Assembly: GCA_024403735.1 (NCBI GenBank)
Contig: JAKSRG010000021.1
Span: 1-52,515, forward strand
Source: Clostridia bacterium
Lineage (GTDB): Bacteria > Bacillota > Clostridia > Saccharofermentanales > Saccharofermentanaceae
Direction of reading: 5' to 3'
Length of the DNA stretch: 52,515 nt
The notes under the pieces are model-generated. The model worked only from the letters and a program-made list of their open reading frames with translations. It did no database searches and was not told the origin of the DNA. The position numbers were made by a program, and so were the translations under genes. Shown here piece after piece: positions 43,488-51,983 of this stretch. Position 1 is the stretch's first letter. Every line of letters begins with the position of its first letter.

Positions 43488-44468
43488 TTACAAAACATTT
43501 TTGTTTAACTGAAGATTATGCTGGATCTTCTTTTTGCTGCTATGAGCAACCTTATGGCACTTTCTCTTGTCAAGCGTTGTTAGATTAATAACTCGAAGTG
43601 ATGTGCCACAAGACTTACATCTAGTAGCTCTACTACCTGCAAGAGCACCACAGTTAGGGCACTCATCCTTATACCAATAACCAGCCTCAATCTCCTCAAT
43701 CTCTTTATTTGTCTCTTCAATCTTCATATCTGCAAGGTTGTTATCTACAACCATAATGCAAAGATTACGGAACATTCTTAGTCTTACTTTGCTGATTACA
43801 AAGAATGTGATGGCACTAACAAGAACAACGATTGCTGGGAAATAGAAAACCAATTCATCAATGAAAGCAAATGCCTCATCTGACATAATTCTATTCTCAG
43901 CAAATGGAATTACTGCCTCATAGAAAAATAGATTAACTACTGCACTAACAAGAGCTATTAAGTACCAAACGAAATCTCTTACCTTCAAGATAAATGGCCA
44001 CTTACATACTTCAGTTGTAGAAGTAGCTAAATTACTTTCCTTATATCTTCTATCTCCGAAAATAAGGCAAAAGCCATCATCTGTATACCATGAGGTGTTA
44101 TCAGTCTTTCTTCTCATAACAGAATCAATATTTGAATATACTGCTGATGTATAAACAGAACCTTCATTCTTCTTAAGTTCATGAATAGCTCCTACTTCAC
44201 CCTTTGTCTTCGTTCCCCAGATGAAAAGGCCGAGACCAGCGAACATCATAATAGTATTAAGGACATTCAAACAGTGAAATCTATTATTTATTCCAATTAA
44301 TACATATACAATTAGAAAAATTGAATTAACAACCAAACGATCATTAAATGAACCTACTGAATGTGATCCACCACCAAAGCTACCGCCACCGCCACCGAAG
44401 CCTCCTGATGAGCCTCCATGATGACCGCCGCTGTGAAAACCACCACCATGATGTCCTCCAGTTGCCAT
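43488..44468 (-). CDS. Gly/His-rich membrane protein with zinc ribbon
   Basis: A 326-residue protein I cannot assign. Residues 1-40 are almost only Gly, His and Ser (repeats of GGHHGG, GGGGGSFGGG), possibly metal-binding or disordered. Hydrophobic helices follow near 47-62, 68-85, 165-185 and 208-228. The C-terminal cytoplasmic part has a four-Cys zinc ribbon (CPNCGALAGSRATRCKSCG) and a basic tail. The ATG follows an AAGGAAGGTAGGA purine tract. It lies directly upstream of the HerA-like gene on the same strand. A membrane anchor for the ATPase is conceivable but not shown. Confidence 0.72.
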   Translation of the reverse strand: MATGGHHGGGFHSGGHHGGSSGGFGGGGGSFGGGSHSVGSFNDRLVVNSIFLIVYVLIGINNRFHCLNVLNTIMMFAGLGLFIWGTKTKGEVGAIHELKKNEGSVYTSAVYSNIDSVMRRKTDNTSWYTDDGFCLIFGDRRYKESNLATSTTEVCKWPFILKVRDFVWYLIALVSAVVNLFFYEAVIPFAENRIMSDEAFAFIDELVFYFPAIVVLVSAITFFVISKVRLRMFRNLCIMVVDNNLADMKIEETNKEIEEIEAGYWYKDECPNCGALAGSRATRCKSCGTSLRVINLTTLDKRKCHKVAHSSKKKIQHNLQLNKNVL

Positions 44469-44632
44469 ATCAATTTCCTACCTTCCTTTTGATACCTCGA
44501 TTATATATTAACATTCTGTAATTATCAAGTGGTTAATATCAAAATATGTCAGGTTATTTTCGCGCAATGGAAGAGATAAAGAATTACCTCAATATTACCG
44601 CTAATATCACGCAAAGAAGACATCTATTGTTA

Positions 44633-44661
44633 TTGGAGTTGTAACATAAGAATAGTAGAAT
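44633..44661 (+). promoter_or_regulatory. promoter of the phosphodiester glycosidase operon, probably leaderless
   Basis: TTGGAG (44633-44638), 17 bp, TAGAAT (44656-44661). The expected start site, about seven nt on, coincides with the ATG at 44669. No Shine-Dalgarno sequence precedes that ATG (GTAGAATTGTACGT), unlike nearly every other gene here. Leaderless translation is an inference. Confidence 0.5.
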
Positions 44662-44668
44662 TGTACGT

Positions 44669-45784
44669 ATGAAAAAAGCATTGAAAATACTAGGCGGTTT
44701 CTTTTTATTTTTACTAGCAACACTAATCATTATTGGTGTTGGAGCTTGGGGTGCCCTCAAACTCGCAATTTATGGTCCTTCCACTCATTTCAAAGAGGTA
44801 TTTGTTACTTCAATGATGGAATCAAGTTTTGGACCAAATGTTATTAGATTAGTCCTCTCAGAAGACGAGATTACAGCTATCAGAAGCAAGAACCAGGTTA
44901 TGGAATTCGACGAGATTACTGACCCTTCACTTATTACAATCATGCACAAGGAAGCTGAAGATAAGGCAGCATCCACACAAAGTACTAGTGAAGTCGTAGA
45001 AGAGGACCTCGATCCAGATGGTGACGGAATTGAGTTGCACGAGATATCTGGACCAATGTATCACGGTTTCGTAATGATCGTGTACGACCCTTCAAGAGTA
45101 ATCTGCGGAACTATTAATAACTACTCACAAGACGGCGGTGGTATGACGCTCGAGAATCTCATCAACAAGTATGGTGGCGTTGCAGGTATCAACGGTGGTC
45201 AGTACGAAGACGAGAGCGGCCTTGGTATGGGCGGCTTCCCTATTGGTATTGTATTCTCACAGGGTTCACTCAGACACGTTGGTTATCCAAAGATTCTCGA
45301 CGAGGCTACTGGCGAATATATTGACAATCCTAATCCAGAAGCAACAACATTCACTGTATGTGGCTTTACAAACGATGACGTACTCGTAGTTGGTACTATG
45401 AGTCCTGAATATGCTCAGGGTATTGGAATGAGAGATGGTTGCTCATTCGGTCCTGCGCTCATCATTAACGGCGAACCAGCATCTTACCTAGGAGCTGGCG
45501 GTGGACTTAATCCACGTTCAGCTATCGGTCAGCGAGCTGATGGTGCTGTAATTCTTCTCTGTATCGAGGGCCGTAAAACATCCTCTATGGGTGCTTCGAT
45601 GGCTGACCTAATCGACATCATGCTCGAGTATGGAGCTGTTAATGCATATAACCTTGATGGTGGTATGTCTTCTTCAATGTTCTTGAACGGCGAAGAGATT
45701 GTAGATAATGCTAACGTTCGTTCAGACAGAGCAATTCCTACTGCATGGGTTGTTCTTCCTCAGAAGGATCAGGAGGGTGCGTAA
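44669..45784 (+). CDS. phosphodiester glycosidase (NAGPA domain) membrane protein
   Basis: A 371-residue protein with one N-terminal membrane helix (about 7-30), the rest outside the cell. The NAGPA domain is well marked: GVAGINGGQYEDESG, SFGPALIINGEP, NPRSAIGQRADG and NLDGGMSSSMF (from residue 328). This domain cleaves sugar-1-phosphodiesters (the human uncovering enzyme) and in bacteria occurs with exopolysaccharide and teichoic-type polymers. It is first gene of a three-gene plus-strand operon; the following ATG abuts its TAA. It may trim phosphodiester-linked sugars from the envelope. Substrate unknown. Confidence 0.88.
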   Translation: MKKALKILGGFFLFLLATLIIIGVGAWGALKLAIYGPSTHFKEVFVTSMMESSFGPNVIRLVLSEDEITAIRSKNQVMEFDEITDPSLITIMHKEAEDKAASTQSTSEVVEEDLDPDGDGIELHEISGPMYHGFVMIVYDPSRVICGTINNYSQDGGGMTLENLINKYGGVAGINGGQYEDESGLGMGGFPIGIVFSQGSLRHVGYPKILDEATGEYIDNPNPEATTFTVCGFTNDDVLVVGTMSPEYAQGIGMRDGCSFGPALIINGEPASYLGAGGGLNPRSAIGQRADGAVILLCIEGRKTSSMGASMADLIDIMLEYGAVNAYNLDGGMSSSMFLNGEEIVDNANVRSDRAIPTAWVVLPQKDQEGA

Positions 45785-46999
45785 ATGAAGAAACATAATG
45801 CAACTCCTAACAGTAATCAACCTAATACTCAGGCTAAGCCTCGTATCGACGCTCGTACTACTACACCAGTAGAAAAGAAGCCTGTTACTACGAATGCTCC
45901 TACAAAATCAAAGAAGAGACGCATTCCTATATTCACTATCGTACTATCAGTATGGCTCATCGCAATTACATGCTTCATCTGTTGGTTCTATGGTAAGGCA
46001 AATGACTACATGCTTCACTATGAAGATGTATACCAGTCTTCTATGCCTGAACTCGTAGCAGAAGATGTTGCTTCTCACTTCATTAACTATGATGTCGATT
46101 ACATCATGGCTAATATGAACACATCTCCAAGACTATCTAAGTTCGAAACACAGGATGAAGTTAAGACATACATCGATAATATGATCAACGGCAAGAATAT
46201 TGAGTACAAGCCATCCAGCAAGTATTCAGATTCAATCCCTACATACGTTGTTGAAGCAGATAACTTTGTAGTTGCTGAATTCACACTCTGCAAGGATCTC
46301 CAGCATCCAAAGGAGTTTGGTTTCCCTACATGGCAGCTCAAAGATATCACTTACTATACAGAACCATTCGAGACTGTATATATATCCGCTCCTACTAACT
46401 TCAATGTATATGTTAACGGTATACTCCTCGACGACACATATGTATGTTCAGAAGAGATTAAGCCATCTGATGAGAGCTATCTCATGGACTACAATACTAT
46501 GCCTGGAATCCACGACTTCTATGTTGCGGACTTGTACCTAGAGCCAGAAGTTAAGATTACAGATATGTTCGGTACTGAAGTTAATGTTGAATACGATACA
46601 TTGACAGACATCTATTCAACAGGATATACAGATCAGCATCCAGAGCGAGAAGCATTGGAAGAATTTGCTATTAATTACACAACAACATTTGCCAATGTTA
46701 TCTCTCACGATGACAATCTCGAGAACTTGAAGCCATACTTCCCTGAAGATAGCCAGCTATACGATTCAATCAGTCGTAACACTGCTCTCAAGTATTTTAT
46801 GGCTCACTCAGACACAACTATTGAGAACGAAGAAATCAAAGAATTCACTGTTTATTCAGAAGACGTCGTATTTATCGAGGTCTATATCGAACAGCACATG
46901 ACGGTAGGTTGGAATGACATCGAAGTTATCCCAACAACATCACGTCTCTACTGCGTAAAGATTGACGGCGAATGGAAAGTTGTATCCATGAGATTCTAA
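45785..46999 (+). CDS. membrane-anchored extracellular protein, unknown
   Basis: A 404-residue protein with a Pro/Thr/Lys-rich cytoplasmic N-terminus (about 1-47), a single helix (48-68: PIFTIVLSVWLIAITCFICW) and a large extracellular part. No catalytic motif is recognised. The final YCVKIDGEWKVVSMRF and the two regions around residues 85-150 and 290-400 resemble the NTF2-like folds found in TcaA- or MecA-N-like envelope proteins. This is a weak, by-eye impression. Strong AGGAGGG lies seven nt before the ATG, inside the upstream gene. It sits between a phosphodiester glycosidase and a GT2-GtrA fusion, so a role in polymer assembly at the cell surface is likely. Confidence 0.75.
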   Translation: MKKHNATPNSNQPNTQAKPRIDARTTTPVEKKPVTTNAPTKSKKRRIPIFTIVLSVWLIAITCFICWFYGKANDYMLHYEDVYQSSMPELVAEDVASHFINYDVDYIMANMNTSPRLSKFETQDEVKTYIDNMINGKNIEYKPSSKYSDSIPTYVVEADNFVVAEFTLCKDLQHPKEFGFPTWQLKDITYYTEPFETVYISAPTNFNVYVNGILLDDTYVCSEEIKPSDESYLMDYNTMPGIHDFYVADLYLEPEVKITDMFGTEVNVEYDTLTDIYSTGYTDQHPEREALEEFAINYTTTFANVISHDDNLENLKPYFPEDSQLYDSISRNTALKYFMAHSDTTIENEEIKEFTVYSEDVVFIEVYIEQHMTVGWNDIEVIPTTSRLYCVKIDGEWKVVSMRF

Positions 47000-47022
47000 T
47001 CTCTACGGATCAGGGAGCACTT

Positions 47023-48087
47023 ATGAACCTACCAATAATTATTCCAGCATATGAACCAGACGAACGTCTTTTGGAACTACTAGATACACTTATCGTTGGT
47101 AATAAGAAGATTATCATCGTTAATGATGGTAGTGGTGATAAGTATGCTGAAATTTTTACTAAAGCTCTCGCTAAGATTGAACCTTATGGTGGAGTTCTTC
47201 TCGTTCACGATATCAATCGTGGTAAGGGGCGTGCGCTCAAGACCGCCTTCAAATATGTAATCGAGAACATTCCAGATGCTATAGGTGTAATCACTGCAGA
47301 TTCAGATGGACAGCATACTTCAGAATGCATCAACATGGTTGCAGATGAATTCATCAAGTATCCTAATTGCCTTGTATTAGGAGTTAGATGTTTCGATGGA
47401 GAAGGTATTCCATGGAAGAGTAGATTTGGTAACGACATGACAATCAAGACCATGCGTTTTGTATCAGGTCTAAATATCAGCGATACACAGACCGGCCTTC
47501 GAGCAATCCCTCTCGCCTTCATGAAGGAACTGGTAGACTTTGGTGGCGATAGATTTGAATTCGAGACACAGATGTTACTCGAGACTATCGATCGTTATGA
47601 GATTAGAGAAGTTAAAATCTCTACTATTTACGAATCAAAGGATAACCATCAGACACATTTCAATCCAATTAAGGATTCAATTAAGATATATAAGGTTCTT
47701 GGTAAGCAGTTCCTACACTATCTTATTGCGTCTGGTAGTTCATTCGTGCTAGATATCATCCTCTTCTATATCTTCTGTAAGGCATTCGCTAGTTTTGAAG
47801 ACTACATTGCAATCGCAACTGTAATAGCAAGAGTATGTTCTGCTATCTTTAATTACGCAATTAATTACACAAAAGTATTCAAGAGCAAGGAGACTATACT
47901 CAAGTCAGCACTTAAATACTTTGGTCTAGCTGTTATTCAGATGAGTTGTAGCGCATTACTTGTAACTATAGGAGTTAGATTAACTCACGCTAATGAAGTT
48001 CTTATCAAGATAATCGTTGATACAATCCTCTTCTTTATTAGCTTCAAGGTTCAGCAGCGCCTTGTTTTCGCGAAGAAAGAAAAATAA
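47023..48087 (+). CDS. GT2-GtrA fusion: glycosyltransferase with flippase-like domain
   Basis: A 354-residue fusion. Residues 1-215 are a family 2 glycosyltransferase: IIIPAYEPDE, IIVNDGSGD, VITADSDGQHT and the RKGRALK-like NRGKGRALKTAF. Residues 225-350 are a GtrA domain with four helices (YLIASGSSFVLDIILFY, FNYAINYTKVF, the C-terminal FKVQQRLVF). It would both load a sugar on polyprenyl phosphate and help it across the membrane, tasks split between two genes in the 15.6-25.8 kb operon. The ATG at 47023 has AGGGAG five nt upstream. The longer frame from 46972 overlaps the preceding gene and was rejected. Third gene of the operon. Confidence 0.9.
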   Translation: MNLPIIIPAYEPDERLLELLDTLIVGNKKIIIVNDGSGDKYAEIFTKALAKIEPYGGVLLVHDINRGKGRALKTAFKYVIENIPDAIGVITADSDGQHTSECINMVADEFIKYPNCLVLGVRCFDGEGIPWKSRFGNDMTIKTMRFVSGLNISDTQTGLRAIPLAFMKELVDFGGDRFEFETQMLLETIDRYEIREVKISTIYESKDNHQTHFNPIKDSIKIYKVLGKQFLHYLIASGSSFVLDIILFYIFCKAFASFEDYIAIATVIARVCSAIFNYAINYTKVFKSKETILKSALKYFGLAVIQMSCSALLVTIGVRLTHANEVLIKIIVDTILFFISFKVQQRLVFAKKEK

Positions 48088-48110
48088 TCCACAACTCGAC
48101 TTCTAGACAA

Positions 48111-48602
48111 TCAAATCTTCACTTTTTGGTATGCAATTCTAGGATCACCATTCTCTAAATAGATGATTCCGCAGCGCGTGAAGCCTTCTTTGGCAAGTGC
48201 ATTTTGCATCACCACATTATCGTGGTGTGTATCTATCCTTAGGCTCGAAAGGCGCTCCAGTGCCCACTTTGTAACAATGTTAACTACGCCTTTTGTGGTT
48301 CCATTACTCGCCAAACGATGGATTGTTCCATAGTAATCGTCATTAATCCAGGCTCCATCAGTTATCACTTTGTATGTTGGATCTTCTCCCTGGATATATG
48401 CGAAAACAAAATGCAAAATTCCATCTTCTTCGCCTACATAAAGAATATCGTCAGATATCATCTTGGAGATTTTCTCAGGAGTTACGCCATTACTACCAGC
48501 CCACTGTTTCTCATTGCCATGTTCATCCATGAATTTCTTGGCATGAACATAAATGTCCATAATCTGATCTAGTTCATCAATTCTAGCGTGCCTAATATCC
48601 AC
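48111..48602 (-). CDS. GNAT-family N-acetyltransferase
   Basis: A 163-residue GNAT protein: VDIRHARIDELDQIMDIYVHAKKFM at the N-terminus, TIHRLASNGTTKGV as the acetyl-CoA-binding stretch, and IDTHHDNVVMQNALAKEGF before the last strand. It resembles ribosomal-protein or small-molecule acetyltransferases; the substrate is unknown. The start is a GTG at 48602, eight nt after GAGGAG. A longer reading from 48692 would put that site inside the gene, and the extra 30 residues do not fit the family. It is convergent with the GT2-GtrA gene. Confidence 0.85.
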   Translation of the reverse strand: MDIRHARIDELDQIMDIYVHAKKFMDEHGNEKQWAGSNGVTPEKISKMISDDILYVGEEDGILHFVFAYIQGEDPTYKVITDGAWINDDYYGTIHRLASNGTTKGVVNIVTKWALERLSSLRIDTHHDNVVMQNALAKEGFTRCGIIYLENGDPRIAYQKVKI

Positions 48603-48728
48603 AATATTAACTCCTCGAAACAAAATTTCTACTACATTATAACAAGATTTCGCTTTTAATATTCTTTGCAATGATTTATCATTATATGTCAATAACTATA
48701 AATCCCTAAATAAACAAAGGAGCAAGTC

Positions 48729-49817
48729 ATGAAATTCACAAAGAAATCCATTCCGGGAATTCTCATCTGCATCCTTATAGCAGCAGTTGCAACATTCCTA
48801 GGAACATTAAAGTTCGGAAGTGTATCACTTGAAGTAATTGGTGCACCAGTATTCGCAATCATTATCGGTATGATTATTACACTAATCAGACCTAGCTTCG
48901 CTTCTAGTGAGACTTTTCAGCCAGGTATCAAATTCACATCCAAGAAGATTTTGCAGTGGGCTGTAATCATCCTTGGTTTCTCACTTAACCTTGGAACTAT
49001 TGCTAAAGTAGGTTCACAGAGTCTTCCAGTAATCATCTGCACAATATCAACATCTCTCATCGTTGCATTCATAATGATGAAGATACTCAAGACTGATTCA
49101 AAAGTATCAACACTCATTGGTGTTGGCTCATCAATATGTGGTGGCTCAGCTATTGCAGCTACAGCACCAGTTATCGAGGCCGACGACGAAGAGGTTGCTC
49201 AGTCTATATCGGTAATTTTCTTATTCAACGTAATGGCTGCACTCATCTTCCCTTACCTCGGTCGCGCAATCGGGCTTGGCTCAGAAGGGTTCGCGATCTT
49301 CGCAGGTACTGCAGTTAATGATACTTCATCTGTTACAGCCGCAGCTTCAACTGCAGAAGGCTTATACGGAGTAGATGGCATCTTATCAGCAGCAGTTACT
49401 GTTAAGCTTACAAGAACATTAGCAATCATCCCTATCACACTCGTCCTCGCATTCTACAGAATGTATAAGGCAAAGAAGACTGGTGGCAAATCTAACAACT
49501 TTGACTTCAAGAAGATTTTTCCTTGGTTCATATTATTTTTCGTTGGTGCTTCTATCGTAACAACAATCGTTGGCATCACACCAGATTCAGCATTCAAGAC
49601 TTTCTATACTGACACATTCGTAAGCGCTATGAAATGGTTAGCTAAGTTCTTTATCGCTATGGCAATGTGCGCAATTGGTCTTAACACAGATATTGTCAAG
49701 CTCATCAAAAAAGGTGGCAAACCAATCCTCATGGGCTTCACTTGTTGGGTAGCAATTACACTAGTATCTATCTTAGTTCAGATGCTCACAGGTATCTACT
49801 ACACTAACATCGCTTGA
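48729..49817 (+). CDS. YeiH-family putative sulfate exporter
   Basis: A 362-residue membrane protein with about ten helices. Family signatures are GAPVFAIIIGMII, GIKFTSKKILQWAVIILGFSLN, GVGSSICGGSAIAATAPVI, and AGTAVNDTSSVTAA. YeiH/PSE proteins are proposed to export sulfate or sulfite-derived anions; evidence in the family is limited. AAAGGAG lies six nt before the ATG. The upstream AATGATTTATCATT near 48670-48683 is an imperfect palindrome that could be an operator. The stop codon is followed within three bases by a 72-bp tandem repeat. Confidence 0.9.
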   Translation: MKFTKKSIPGILICILIAAVATFLGTLKFGSVSLEVIGAPVFAIIIGMIITLIRPSFASSETFQPGIKFTSKKILQWAVIILGFSLNLGTIAKVGSQSLPVIICTISTSLIVAFIMMKILKTDSKVSTLIGVGSSICGGSAIAATAPVIEADDEEVAQSISVIFLFNVMAALIFPYLGRAIGLGSEGFAIFAGTAVNDTSSVTAAASTAEGLYGVDGILSAAVTVKLTRTLAIIPITLVLAFYRMYKAKKTGGKSNNFDFKKIFPWFILFFVGASIVTTIVGITPDSAFKTFYTDTFVSAMKWLAKFFIAMAMCAIGLNTDIVKLIKKGGKPILMGFTCWVAITLVSILVQMLTGIYYTNIA

Positions 49818-49819
49818 TA

Positions 49820-50025
49820 TTACTATCAAATGTTTGTACTGAGAGGGTGTTTAGGCGCTTCAGTACAAATATCAGTACAAACTTTTCGCAGATACTATCA
49901 AATATTTGTACTGAGAGTGTGTTTAGGCGCTTCAGTACAAATATCAGTACAAACTTTTCGCGGATACTATCAAATGTTTGTACTGGATGGAATAAAACCA
50001 ACACCAGTACTAAAATCAGCATTTC
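49820..50025. repeat. 72-bp tandem repeat with inverted arms, about 2.9 copies
   Basis: TACTATCAAA recurs at 49821, 49893 and 49965; CAGTAC arms also keep the 72-bp step (49861, 49933, 50005). Units one and two are nearly identical, while unit three is degenerate. Each has TTTGTACTGA facing TCAGTACAAA (10-bp stem) plus an extra CAGTACAAA arm. Small in-frame ORFs across the array are by-products of the repeat. Confidence 0.93.
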
Positions 50026-50048
50026 CTAAGAAAACGTGAATAACCAAC

Positions 50049-50106
50049 AAAAGAGCTATCCATATTTCAAATCCATATGAAGGATTGGAATATGATAGCT
50101 CTTTTT
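50049..50106. terminator. long bidirectional terminator
   Basis: AAAGAGCTATC pairs with GATAGCTCTTT, and inner CATATT/AATATG and AATCC/GGATT extend it to about 22 bp. It ends in TTTTT on the plus strand. It separates convergent yeiH-type (+) and aldo/keto reductase (-) genes. Confidence 0.88.
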
Positions 50107-50124
50107 CAACGCCTTAATTCTCTA

Positions 50125-51264
50125 TTACTTTCTTCCCATCTTAACAGCAAACTTATTAAGTTCTTCTGGAATATGAATTGTCTGAGGACATACCTGCTCA
50201 CATGCATGACACTCGAGACAGCACTCTGGCATCTTATCCTTATCAACAGACGCTAAAGCCATTGGTGCAATGAAGTCACCTGAACCAGCTACCATAGCCT
50301 CGTTATAAAGCTTCAACAAGAACGGAATATCAAGTTCCATTGGACACTTAGATACACAGTAATGGCATCCAGTACATGGAACTGTTGTTTTGCTGATCAT
50401 ATCATCAGCGATACTTAGGATGAGATTCATCTCTTCCTCATTGAGAGACTTATTCTCTTCATAAGTAGCGATATTAGCCGCAACCTGCTCCATATTAGAC
50501 ATACCTGAGAGTGTAACAACAACGCTAGGAATTGACTGCAAAAATCTGAATGACCAAGCAGGTACTTCTTCATCTGGGCGAGCCTCTTTGAGTTTAGCTG
50601 TTGCTTCATCTGACAAAGTAGCGAGCTGTCCACCTCTAACAGGCTCCATTACCCATACAGGAATATCCCACTTATCAAGAAGTTCAACCTTACCCTTAGC
50701 ATCCTGGAACTTATAGTCAAAATAGTTGAGCTCAATCTGTCCGAACTCCATATCCTTACCATAAGCTTCGAGGAACTTAGTCATACAAGCAATATCACCA
50801 TGAGCTGAGAAACCAAGATGCTTGATTCTGCCATTCTTCTTCTGCTCCATAAGATAATCGTAAATACCATACTTAGGATCAAGGTAATAATCTACATTCA
50901 TCTCGCATACGTTGTGGAACATGTAGAAATCAAAGTACTCTACCTGACACTTCTTGAGCTGTTCTTCAAAGATTTCCTTAACCTTTGGCATATTAGACAA
51001 ATCATAACCCGGGAACTTAGAAGCAATATAGAAACTATCGCGGCTATAATTCTTGAGGAGTTCACCTACTACGAGCTCAGACTGTCCTCCGTGATAACCC
51101 CAAGCTGTATCATAATAATTGATGCCCTTCTCCATACAGTATGCAATCATCTTACGCGCTTGCTCTACATCGATACAGTTATCTTTACCTTCGATAACTG
51201 GAAGTCTCATATTACCCATACCGAGTGCTGATAGTTTTAGTCCCTGAAAATCATTGTAAATCAT
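50125..51264 (-). CDS. aldo/keto reductase with two 4Fe-4S motifs
   Basis: A 379-residue protein. Residues 1-290 or so form the AKR barrel with catalytic D52, Y57, K83 and H117 (DTAWGYHGG, ASKFPGY, YMFHNV). The C-terminal 90 residues carry two ferredoxin-type cysteine groups: C297-x2-C-x2-C-x3-C307 followed by Pro, and C349-x2-C-x2-C-x3-C359. This fusion is common in anaerobes and lets ferredoxin electrons enter or leave the NAD(P)-linked site; the substrate is unknown. AAGGAGA lies seven nt before the ATG. It is third gene after an AKR and a flavodoxin lipoprotein. Confidence 0.92.
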   Translation of the reverse strand: MIYNDFQGLKLSALGMGNMRLPVIEGKDNCIDVEQARKMIAYCMEKGINYYDTAWGYHGGQSELVVGELLKNYSRDSFYIASKFPGYDLSNMPKVKEIFEEQLKKCQVEYFDFYMFHNVCEMNVDYYLDPKYGIYDYLMEQKKNGRIKHLGFSAHGDIACMTKFLEAYGKDMEFGQIELNYFDYKFQDAKGKVELLDKWDIPVWVMEPVRGGQLATLSDEATAKLKEARPDEEVPAWSFRFLQSIPSVVVTLSGMSNMEQVAANIATYEENKSLNEEEMNLILSIADDMISKTTVPCTGCHYCVSKCPMELDIPFLLKLYNEAMVAGSGDFIAPMALASVDKDKMPECCLECHACEQVCPQTIHIPEELNKFAVKMGRK

Positions 51265-51276
51265 AAATCATTCTCC

Positions 51277-51957
51277 TTAATATAAATAGTCTGCTAACCA
51301 ATTAGTAATTGTTTCTTCGCTTGTTCCTGCTGCAAATCTTTTACCTTCAACCCATATCACATTCGAACTCACAAGTTCATGAAGGTGATCATCACTCGTT
51401 CCAATATCGCTACTTGCAGATGTGCAAAACGGAATGATTGTCTTATTCGAGAAATCATAACTTTCAAGAAAAGTATCCACAATTCTTGGAGCCTGTCCCC
51501 ACCAGATAGGGTACGCAAGAATAATCATACTGTACTGGTCCATATTCGCTACCGTACCTACAATCTCTGGTCTAGATGATGTATCATTCTGCTCAATTGA
51601 AGTTCTACTTTCTGAATTGCCGTAATCGATATCTTCATCAGTATAAGGAATCTTCGCCTCAATCTCGAAAACATCCGCCCCACAATAATCTGCTGCGTAA
51701 AGGGCAAGTTCTTCAGTATTTCCCGTCCTCGAGAAATACACAACTAATATGTTACTATCAGAGGTTCTATCGTGTGTCTCTTTACCCTCATTAATAGCAG
51801 GCTCAACATCAGTAGTCTCACCACCATTAGAATTAGCAACTGTTGTCTGTGCTTCATCCATATTTCCGTCTTTGACATCAGCTTGCTTCTCACTTGAACA
51901 AGATGTCATGACCATCGCGAAAACAACACTCAAAGCCATCGCTAATGCTTTCTTCAT
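51277..51957 (-). CDS. flavodoxin-domain lipoprotein
   Basis: A 226-residue lipoprotein. The signal peptide ends at a lipobox with Cys20 (VMTSC), followed by an acidic, low-complexity linker of about 45 residues. Then a flavodoxin fold begins with ILVVYFSRTGNTEE (FMN phosphate loop, residues 70-83) and has the LAYPIWWGQAPRIV and FCTSASSDIGTS loops. Flavodoxins are usually cytoplasmic; a secreted, lipid-anchored form suggests extracytoplasmic electron transfer. The start ATG at 51957 has AAGGTG six nt upstream; a GTG at 51966 overlaps that site. It lies between two aldo/keto reductase genes, so the three may form one redox route. Confidence 0.9.
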   Translation of the reverse strand: MKKALAMALSVVFAMVMTSCSSEKQADVKDGNMDEAQTTVANSNGGETTDVEPAINEGKETHDRTSDSNILVVYFSRTGNTEELALYAADYCGADVFEIEAKIPYTDEDIDYGNSESRTSIEQNDTSSRPEIVGTVANMDQYSMIILAYPIWWGQAPRIVDTFLESYDFSNKTIIPFCTSASSDIGTSDDHLHELVSSNVIWVEGKRFAAGTSEETITNWLADYLY

Positions 51958-51983
51958 TCCAATCACCTTATCTATTCCAACCT

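Noticed and set aside
49814..50039. Three small open frames across the 72-bp array
   Set aside because: They follow from the repeat period being a multiple of three; no ribosome binding site, and frames run on both strands.
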